Source: an uncultured Planctomycetota bacterium
GTDB lineage: Bacteria > Planctomycetota > Planctomycetia > Pirellulales > Thermoguttaceae
Reading direction: 5' to 3'
Assembly (NCBI GenBank): GCA_902772705.1
Contig: CACYBR010000518.1
Location: forward strand, 1-33,646
DNA length: 33,646 bases
The position numbers and the translations under genes were made by a program. This document shows, piece by piece, positions 8,981 through 16,300 of this stretch (its first letter is position 1; the number at the start of each line of letters is the position of its first letter). Below the pieces are notes generated by a model. The model ran no database searches and had not been told where the DNA came from. It saw only the letters and a program-made list of their open reading frames with translations.

Positions 8981-8993
8981 TTTAGAATCTAAA
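8981..8993. promoter_or_regulatory. Inverted repeat TTTAGA-A-TCTAAA next to the symporter promoter
   Basis: A perfect 6+1+6 palindrome ends four bases before the -35 box of the symporter promoter (8998-9026). It is placed as an operator or activator site would be, and lies between the divergent porin and symporter genes. Confidence 0.4.
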
Positions 8994-8997
8994 ACTC

Positions 8998-9026
8998 TTG
9001 ATAAACGCAACGCGCCGGGGTAAACT
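8998..9026 (+). promoter_or_regulatory. Sigma70-type promoter for the symporter gene
   Basis: TTGATA (8998-9003), a 17-base spacer and TAAACT (9021-9026). Predicted start near 9033, leader about 135 bases. Confidence 0.55.
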
Positions 9027-9166
9027 TTCTTTGGCGGCGGCTGTAAAATAGGCGCTTTGCCGTTCTTACGGGACTATTATTAAACTTCATGCGCCCGCCA
9101 GACTTTGTTTTGCGGAGCCCAGTGAGGTTGTTTTGGTGTAAACTTCATGGTTTCAGGAGAATGTTT

Positions 9167-10768
9167 ATGGCTGAAGGTAAGAGCAATCCGCTCATGTATT
9201 TGCGCTTGCAGATCGCCTATGCTCTCGAATTCGCGATTTGGGGATGCTGGTCTTATGCGCTTGGTACTTTTTGTGGCAATCACGGAATCGCTCAGGGAAA
9301 ATTGTACGCCGCTTTTGCGCTAGGAGCTCTCTTTGCTCCTGTCATTGGTCCAATCGCGGATAAGAAGTTTTCTGCGCAGAAGGTTTTTGCCTTCATGCAA
9401 CTCGTTTGTGGCGCCGCTCTCCTCTATTGTGGAAAGATCGCTTCTGATATCGCCAACGGCGCCGTGCCCGCCGATGGTAAGCCCAGTTATCTCTGGATTG
9501 CCATGATGTTTATCGCGGGTCTCATGTTCATGCCGTCGATCCCCCTTCTTAATGCGATTGTTTTCAAGCATATTCCAAACGGCGAAAAGACCCCGTTTGT
9601 CTTTGTTTTTGGTACGATTGGCTGGATTGTCGTCAATCTGGTGATTACAGCGCTCGGCGACCTTGGGGTGGACGTCTTCTATTACATCGACGGCGGTCTG
9701 GCTATCCTGCTTGCGCTCTACGCGCTTACCCTTCCGGACACTCCTCCTTCAGGAGCTGGAAACAGCGACCCGTTTGGCTTCAAGGCTCTTGCTCTCTTCA
9801 AGCGCTTTGATTTTGCCCTCTTCATTATCTGTGCGACTCTTGTTGGTATCTTTGGTTCCAACTACTACTTTGCGCTGCTTGGCGAATGCTTCCCGGACAA
9901 GGGCGTTTTGAACCAGTTCAGTGAAATTATCTTCATGCTGGCTCTTGCTTTCACCGTCAAGAAGATTGGTCTGAAATGGACTCTTACCTTGGGAATGGGC
10001 GCGTGGGGCGTTCGTTACCTGTGCTTTGCTCAGGGGTCTGATCCCTTGGCTCTTGTCGGCATTCTCTGTCACGGTTTTGCTTACGCGTTCCTTTATACCG
10101 CCGCCTACATGTACGGCGACGTAGTTGCTCCTAAGGAAATGAAAGCCAGCGTTCAGGCTTTGATCGCGTTCCTGCTCCTCGGCGTCGCTCAGACTCTTTC
10201 TGGATTCGCTGCCGACTGGGAAAAGAAGACTAACGAAATCAAGCCGGACGCCGCTTCCGTGGTTTACCTCATTGAATCCTCGGCGTACGCTCAGGATGGC
10301 TCGATCGACGCCGCCGAGGCCGCTTCCGAAGTTGCTCAAGAGGCGACTGACGCTGTCGCCGACGCCGCTCAGCAAGCTACCGACGCTGTCGCCGACGCCG
10401 CTCAAGAAGCGACTGACGCTGTAGCCGACGCCGCTCAGGAAGCTACCGACGCTGTAGCCGACGCCGCTCAGGAAGCTACCGACGCTGTCGCCGACGCCGC
10501 TCAGGAAGCTGCCGACGCTGCTGCTGGAGCCGCTGAAGAAGCTGCGCCCGCTGAGGGAACTGCTACTCCAGAAGCCACGTCCGCCAAAAAGACTTCTTCC
10601 ATACTTTCCCCTGAATACTGGAAGACTTTTTGGGATCAGAAAAAGAAGGCCGAGTATGATTGGAAGAAGATTTGGGGCGGCCCGGCGATCTTCTGCCTGT
10701 TCTTTGCTCTTGTCTTCGCGATCTTTGGTAAAGAACCCAAGAATGCTGAAGAAGAAAAGAAGGAATGA
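9167..10768 (+). CDS. Nucleoside:H+ symporter-type MFS transporter with an Ala-rich repeat insert
   Basis: A 12-helix inner-membrane transporter of the major facilitator superfamily, resembling the nucleoside:H+ symporter (NupG/XapB) branch: IAYALEFAIWGCWSYALGTF as helix 1, GPIADKKFS after helix 2, and FVFVFGTIGWIVVNLV as helix 5. I count eleven helices up to about residue 353 and the twelfth (GGPAIFCLFFALVFAIFG) near 505-522. Between them lies a loop of about 150 residues, where family members have a short one. It contains five near-identical copies plus one degenerate copy of an 11-residue unit, then a Thr/Pro-rich and basic stretch. By the usual N-in topology this loop is periplasmic. I start at ATG 9167 because AGGAGA lies six bases upstream. 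An ATG at 9161 is also possible, and the upstream frame to 9089 is unlikely. The total of 533 residues exceeds the ~420 typical of the family by about the size of the insert. Nucleoside as substrate is inferred. Confidence 0.87.
   Translation: MAEGKSNPLMYLRLQIAYALEFAIWGCWSYALGTFCGNHGIAQGKLYAAFALGALFAPVIGPIADKKFSAQKVFAFMQLVCGAALLYCGKIASDIANGAVPADGKPSYLWIAMMFIAGLMFMPSIPLLNAIVFKHIPNGEKTPFVFVFGTIGWIVVNLVITALGDLGVDVFYYIDGGLAILLALYALTLPDTPPSGAGNSDPFGFKALALFKRFDFALFIICATLVGIFGSNYYFALLGECFPDKGVLNQFSEIIFMLALAFTVKKIGLKWTLTLGMGAWGVRYLCFAQGSDPLALVGILCHGFAYAFLYTAAYMYGDVVAPKEMKASVQALIAFLLLGVAQTLSGFAADWEKKTNEIKPDAASVVYLIESSAYAQDGSIDAAEAASEVAQEATDAVADAAQQATDAVADAAQEATDAVADAAQEATDAVADAAQEATDAVADAAQEAADAAAGAAEEAAPAEGTATPEATSAKKTSSILSPEYWKTFWDQKKKAEYDWKKIWGGPAIFCLFFALVFAIFGKEPKNAEEEKKE
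10343..10540 (+). repeat. 33-base tandem repeat encoding ATDAVADAAQE units
   Basis: Five 33-base units start at 10343, 10376, 10409, 10442 and 10475, and a degenerate sixth runs from 10508 to 10540. They encode the 11-mer ATDAVADAAQE (first copy ending QQ) and differ mostly at silent positions such as gcgact/gctacc and gtcgcc/gtagcc. An 11-residue Ala/Asp/Glu period is expected for a long amphipathic helix. The near identity suggests recent copy-number change by slippage or unequal exchange. Confidence 0.92.
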
Positions 10769-10808
10769 GTTCTCGGAGACCGCGTTTTCTTGAACGCGAG
10801 TAGTAGCA

Positions 10809-10848
10809 AAGTCCGACTTATCGCTTATGCTTTAAGTCGGACTTCTTT
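10809..10848 (+). terminator. Hairpin terminator of the symporter gene
   Basis: A perfect 12-base stem (10809-10820 with 10833-10844, arms AAGTCCGACTTA and TAAGTCGGACTT) is followed by CTTTTCTGTCTGTT. Confidence 0.85.
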
Positions 10849-11021
10849 TCTGTCTGTTGGAACGTTTCGGTTAGATAAAATCGAAAAAAAGTTCTGTTTT
10901 GGTCGTTTATGATATTTAAAACGACAGCTTCTTTTTTCGTTATTGCGCCTCTGGCGAATTGCCGATACGGGCGGCGTTGATACGCTCTTCCAAGCGAGAG
11001 CTCTGCATAAGGAGAAAAACG

Positions 11022-11813
11022 ATGAAATTGGATCGCTGTAAACGAGGCGTGACGTCGGGATTGAGCGTTCTGACAGTTGCTTTCTATTTCGTTTTCCTTG
11101 CTCCCTTTTGCTGGGCTCAGACTGATATAAACGACGCTGCCGAGAGTATGGGCGTCGGTATGAAAAGTCGTTTTGCTTCCGGGGCGGAGCCTATTGCCAT
11201 TCAGAGAACGAAAATTATTCCAGGCACGCCGATGTCAGTTAATTCGACGATGAGCAACATCCTGACGTCGAATTCAGGCTCTTCGTTTGGCGGCATTCTC
11301 GCACGGTACGATATGTCGAATTTCGGTAAGTTTTTCGGCACAGGAGCTCTTCCTGCCAGAGCTCCTTCCTTCGGTTCTCGGGTCGACGCGCTTACGGATC
11401 TCGATCAGGGAGACAACGAGGTAGAAAACATTGAAGTTGAAAGGATGTACCCTCCGCGTCTTTCAATTGATTTTGACGATAAACAGACGCGTTTGCTTAC
11501 GACGAAAACAGGAGATTCTATTCGAACGACAAGGGCGGCGCTTGCCACCCAGATCGACATTGCGCTGGAGCGTTGCGATTTTGACCGCGCACGCGAAACG
11601 GTACGGATTGAGAATATTGGCGAAAAGGTTTATTTGCGAGGAAAAGTGAAATCGGAGAGGACGGCTCGTTTGCTTGAGAACGTTCTTTCAATTAATTTTG
11701 GCGGCGAAGCCGTTGTGAACGAGCTGGCGGTAGAAGGAACAGACGACCCGAACGTAGACGTGTTTGGCCATTCGATTCAATCGAAAGCGCGCGATACTCG
11801 CGTCAAGGAATAA
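11022..11813 (+). CDS. Exported BON-domain protein
   Basis: A 263-residue exported protein. ATG 11022 is chosen because AAGGAGA ends six bases before it and a signal peptide then begins at once (MKLDRCKRG, hydrophobic core SVLTVAFYFVFLAPF, cleavage near CWA, residue 32). The in-frame extension to 10959 lacks these features. Residues about 35-145 are low-complexity and rich in Ser, Gly and Asn. From about 165 to 240 the sequence fits a BON domain: an amphipathic helix (RTTRAALATQIDIALERCDF), then VRIENIGEKVYLRGKV, then a second helix and INFGGEAVVNELAV, the usual alpha-beta-beta-alpha-beta order. BON domains are often found in periplasmic or outer-membrane proteins and may bind lipid surfaces. 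The partner is unknown. A perfect hairpin terminator follows, shared with the convergent lipoprotein gene. Confidence 0.8.
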   Translation: MKLDRCKRGVTSGLSVLTVAFYFVFLAPFCWAQTDINDAAESMGVGMKSRFASGAEPIAIQRTKIIPGTPMSVNSTMSNILTSNSGSSFGGILARYDMSNFGKFFGTGALPARAPSFGSRVDALTDLDQGDNEVENIEVERMYPPRLSIDFDDKQTRLLTTKTGDSIRTTRAALATQIDIALERCDFDRARETVRIENIGEKVYLRGKVKSERTARLLENVLSINFGGEAVVNELAVEGTDDPNVDVFGHSIQSKARDTRVKE

Positions 11814-11843
11814 TAACTCGTTTTCCTCTCAGCAACTTCAATG

Positions 11844-11879
11844 CAAAGCGGAAAACGTTGACGGACGTTTTCCGCTTTG
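11844..11879. terminator. Strong hairpin between convergent genes
   Basis: A perfect 15-base stem (11844-11858 with 11865-11879) closes the loop TGACGG. There is only a short T-rich stretch after it, but the A/T-rich arm and its place between two convergent genes fit a shared terminator. Confidence 0.7.
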
Positions 11880-11893
11880 TTAACCTGAAAAGA

Positions 11894-13225
11894 TCACATC
11901 ATTTTTTTCACGTAAATCTCCGTTGGCGGCGCCGACGGGTCGGGCAACAAATCGTTTAGCGAGTCTTGTTCGCTTGGTTTCGTCACGACCTCAGAGGAAA
12001 TATGCGACGGTTTGGGCAATTCATAGCCGTTGGCAAGCGGGGATCCGTAGATTTGTTCCTGCGACTTACTTTCCTGAGCGTATCTTGCTCTTGCGTCTTC
12101 GAGCATCATCGCGTCGTTGTTAGGCGCGGCGCCCTTTTCCGAGGCGGGGCTGTCGCTTTTTTTGGCGTATTCCTCCATGGCGCGTTCGCTGAATTGAGAC
12201 GCGATATTTTCGTAATTTTGAGAAGTCGCCTTCTGAAGATCGATATACGATTTCGGAACGTTGTTGAAGTTCATCGGGTAAGACATGCCCGGCGCGTCGC
12301 GTAATGAGGAAATATTATCGCTTCGAGACGCCTGTTCAATCCGATATTTTTCCGCTTCCTGGCTTCGCTTTTCACGATAGAAACTCTCTTTGGCAAGATT
12401 ATCGTCCATAATCTTTTGGAGCGCTTCATCACGATTTTTCTGGATCTGTTGGAGGTAAGAGACGCTCTTGTTGGGGTTCGACTTGTCCAAATCTTCAAAT
12501 CGCGAGTTTGAAACGTCGATTGTCTCTCGAACACGCGTGTTTTTTGTCGCGTCGAGTTCCTCTTCCCGACGTTTATTTTTAATGGAATAACGAGCCTGAA
12601 GCTCAGCGATAGGGTTTTCGAGTTCCTTTTCGTCTCCCAAAATTCTTCGCGCGATCTTTTCTTCTTCGGTTTCAGGAACGACTTTTTCTTTTTTGACGGG
12701 AGGAGAAGTTCCTAGCGTTTTCGTCCTGATTTCCTTAGAGAGGGTTACCTGACCTGTTTTGGCGTCCTTAAACACAGAAAGAATAGTGATCTCCTCTTCG
12801 GGCTGGTCGTATTCGCCAAGGTCGAGAAAAACGTGATAGGAATACCCTGTTTCTTTATCGAACTTTCGATGCTTTTCGTTAAGTTCTTCAGACGTAACGA
12901 CCATTTGAGCGTCCGGTTGTGTGAGCGTGACGCCTTCTCGTTGGCTGTAATAAACCTTGACAGTAAGATCGCCGTCGACAAGAATCGCCTTTGAGTAACT
13001 GCCTTTTTTGAAAAAGCGGATAACGCCGCCTTTACCACGTCGGAGCGGCAACTCAGGATCGTCTGGTTTGAACGGATAGTCTTCCCAGTAGTCCTCAAAC
13101 ATCTCAACCTTTTCCGGTTGAGGATCGCCGAAAAAGACGTATTTACGCGGTCCGGCGCTTGAACATCCGGAGGCCATGGCGCAAACGAGGGCGACAAGCA
13201 ACGTGATGACCAGTTGATTTTTCAT
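11894..13225 (-). CDS. Lipoprotein with a charged coiled-coil region, downstream of the secretin gene
   Basis: A 443-residue probable lipoprotein. The N-terminus MKNQLVITLLVALVCAMASGC is a lipoprotein signal peptide with the lipid-carrying Cys at residue 21. Residues about 50-185 contain beta-type segments (GVIRFFKKGSYSKAILVDGDLTVKVYY, YSYHVFLDLGEYD) and look like a compact domain. Residues about 190-330 are strongly charged (EEEKIARRILGDEKELE, REEELDATKNTRVRE) and probably helical or coiled-coil. The rest is polar and disordered, ending in a Pro-rich stretch. I recognise no family. The gene lies 111 bases downstream of the giant secretin on the same strand with a stem-loop between them, so the two may be co-transcribed. 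A role as pilotin or periplasmic partner of the secretin is an inference from position only. No good ribosome binding site is visible. Confidence 0.82.
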   Translation of the reverse strand: MKNQLVITLLVALVCAMASGCSSAGPRKYVFFGDPQPEKVEMFEDYWEDYPFKPDDPELPLRRGKGGVIRFFKKGSYSKAILVDGDLTVKVYYSQREGVTLTQPDAQMVVTSEELNEKHRKFDKETGYSYHVFLDLGEYDQPEEEITILSVFKDAKTGQVTLSKEIRTKTLGTSPPVKKEKVVPETEEEKIARRILGDEKELENPIAELQARYSIKNKRREEELDATKNTRVRETIDVSNSRFEDLDKSNPNKSVSYLQQIQKNRDEALQKIMDDNLAKESFYREKRSQEAEKYRIEQASRSDNISSLRDAPGMSYPMNFNNVPKSYIDLQKATSQNYENIASQFSERAMEEYAKKSDSPASEKGAAPNNDAMMLEDARARYAQESKSQEQIYGSPLANGYELPKPSHISSEVVTKPSEQDSLNDLLPDPSAPPTEIYVKKMM

Positions 13226-13261
13226 TTTGAGTTGAGGATCGTCGACGTGGTTAATAGATTG

Positions 13262-13295
13262 TCCTCCTCCGCGTGGCGCATGTCGCGGAGGAGGA
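13262..13295 (-). terminator. Intercistronic stem-loop between secretin and lipoprotein genes
   Basis: A perfect GC-rich 12-base stem (13262-13273 with 13284-13295, arms TCCTCCTCCGCG and CGCGGAGGAGGA) encloses a 10-base loop. On the minus strand it follows the secretin stop by about 40 bases. No T-run follows (CAATCTATT), so it may be a partial terminator or an mRNA-stabilising or processing structure rather than a full stop. Confidence 0.55.
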
Positions 13296-13336
13296 TGTTA
13301 ACGGGTGTTTAACGGACGAGAACGCGACCTTGAGGG

Positions 13337-16300
13337 TCAGTCGTTATCCCAGCGGAAGAGCTTGAATTTTGACGTCTCGCGCGCTTCTCCATAAGGAACC
13401 GCCGTTGTTAGCGTTGAAAGGAGCCGAAGCTTATCCGAAAACCTTGCTCTGGGATTGACGGCGTTTTGATAGGTTTCTCCAATTTCGGCGATTTGACCGC
13501 GGATCATCCCGCTTTCATTACCGGAAACGCCGGCGGCTTCTTCAATTTCAGAACTTGTCGTTGCGCTGGAGGCGTTCGAACTTCCCGTTTTCGTCTCTGG
13601 CTTTTGACGATAATACGAAAGCCCCAGAGCTTTTCGAGGCTCCTGAGATTGCTTTTCACGAGAGTCGGTTGACTTGATCGAGCGAAGATTGCTGGCGCGT
13701 TGCGAATTTGTAGAGGCGACTTGACCTGATAATCGCGAAGCTTCCGCCGCCGGCTCGGCGCGTCCGAGCGTTTCTAATTTCCTTTGCGCTGGCGCAGGAT
13801 TCGTTAGACTGGCAGAAGCGACTCTGTCCGATTCTCGCATTGCGACTTTTCGCTCATTCTGACGAATTGAAGCGTTGGACTTTGCGGTAAAGCGATCGTC
13901 GATATAGAAATCGTCGTTTCCGGAGGCGTTTTCCTGCGGCTCTTCTGATTCTTCCGTTTGCAGCGTCGGACGCGAAGTGAAACGTCTTTTGACGACGGAA
14001 TTGCCGGAATTGCCGAAACTTGAAGTTTCCTGAGTTGAGGACGGCTCGTCAAACACAGGAGTGGTGGTCGTGGGCGAATAAGGATACGGATCTTCGAGAT
14101 TTTCCTTAACAGGTCTCGGTCTGTAGTCCCGAGTGGGCGAGTAAGGCGGGATCTTCTGAAGATCGTCCATCTTGTCGGGATGAACAAGGTCGCTGACGAT
14201 CGTTCTCGTTTTCTTGTTTCTATACCCCTGATCAGTGCATGGGTCGTACAACCCCATGTTGCCGTTGATACTCATCGCTTCATCAAGATCGATGTTGGTT
14301 CGCCCCATCTCGCGCTGCATGACTTCGGCAAAGTCCGTCGAGTCGCGCATAATGCGCGGGGTCATAACGATGAGAAGTTCCTTACGCTGGATAGTTTCCT
14401 GATCGAATCGGAATAACCAACCGAGGATTGGAATATCCGACACGTACGGAACGCCGCGTGAGATTTTCTCTTTCGTCGAGGTCAAAAGGCCTCCAAGCAT
14501 AACCGTTTCGCCGTCTCGCGCGCTGATAGCGGTCATCGATTGAATCGTGTCGATTGAGCGCGACTTGATGACAGAGCCTCCCTGAGAATAGATTGGCGTG
14601 GCGTCAGAGTCGTTTCCAAGACTTGACTTTTCGGCGCCGATTTCCATGACGACCTTACCGTCCTTGGTAACACGAGGAGTGACGAGAAGAATGAGACCGA
14701 CGGGAGTGTCGGTGGTGTTCATCTGCACGCCATAGTTCGTCGTGGTTGTTCCGTTAATACGCGGAACGCGTTGACCAACGAGAATAAACGCCTGCTGGTT
14801 GTCCATGGCCGTGACCTGAGGACAACTCAGAACCTGAAGTCTGTTCTTTTCCCGGAGAGCGCGTAGCGTAGCGGCGATAGAACGGCTGCTCGCAGAAAGT
14901 ACGAACCCTCCGTAGCCGAGCGCCGTGTCGGTCGAACCCATCGCGAAATTATTGAGAACCTGACCGGCAATATCAGTCGTGTCGACGTTTGCGGACATAT
15001 TTTTACCGGGACCGGTGTTGTTGAGGATATCAAAGCCCGGCGTGCCTGTGGAACTATCGGCGGAGGTCGCCGTGATCAGGCTTCTATCGAAGGACGTCGA
15101 GTTCTGCAGACCAGCTTCGATACCAAATTCTTCCTGATTTGTAAGGGTAACTTCCGCGATCAGAACTTTGATTTGGACCTGCGGAGGATCCTGGTCAAAC
15201 GTTCGAATCATTTTGAGAATATTGGGGAGTTCCTCTGGAGACGCGCTAACGATGATTGAGTTGGAGATGGATTCGGGAATGACGATGACTTGCGACTCGT
15301 AGAGCTGATAGTTCGACAGAACTTCAGACGCAGTTTCGAGCGTCTGCTTTTGGGTCAGGTAGCTGTCGATTGCTTCTGCGACAACAAGCGCTTGAATATT
15401 GCGCAACTGAACGACGACTTCCTCACGTTGAGAGGTGTCCTTAGAGTCAAGCGCGACGATGAGCGCGTCGATGATCGCAAGCTCCTTTGGCGCCGCCGCC
15501 GCGATAACGACATTGGTGCGCGTATCGAGAGCAAATCTCACCGGGACAAATGACTCTTCCTTTTCTGCTTGCGGCAGGGTCGGGGCGGACAGATTCGCGT
15601 CTGAAGTGGCCAGTAGCGACTGCAACGTCTGGATAATTTGCTGCGCGTCGCCATGCTTGACCTGGAAGAAGCGGATTTGGGCTTTCTTAGGGGCGACGTC
15701 GAGCAATTCAATCAGACGTTCCATGAACTCCATGCAGTCTTCAGGAGCGCTAACAATAAGCTGATTATGATAAACGTCGGCGGAAACGTCCACGTCCATC
15801 ATAACGCCAGACTCGACAAGCCGGCGTCCAGTTTCGTCGACGGACAAGAGCTGAAGAATCGGAAACTTTGCCGCTGTCGTATCGAGCGTGCCTTGTTTTG
15901 CAGGAAGAATTGTGTTATTGATCGTCGTTCGAATGTTCTCGGCAAGTGAATTTTTGAGAGGAAATATTCTCGTAACGAGTTTTGTTTCCGCTTTATTGAC
16001 GTCGAGTTCGAGTAGAATTTTCTGAATTTCGTTCCAATCGTTGGGGGACGCCTGAATGACGAGCGAGTTGGTACGCACGTCGGCAAAGACTCGGATTCGA
16101 GGCGCAAAACCGCCGGTTCCCGTCGTTTGCGGAGTGATAAACGTGGAGGTAAGCAGTTGAGAGATTTCGTCGACAGACGCGTATTTAAGTCGAACGACAC
16201 GATAAGTTCCGGCGCCGTCGGCGACCGGTTGATCAAAGAGTTGGATCAGCGTCTTCATGTCAGTGAACGCCTGTCCCCAACCGGCGACGAGGATTGCGTT

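Noticed and set aside
9089-9166. Longer N-terminus for the symporter
   Set aside because: The AGGAGA ribosome binding site lies inside it, correctly spaced for ATG 9167, and the extra residues are not membrane-like.
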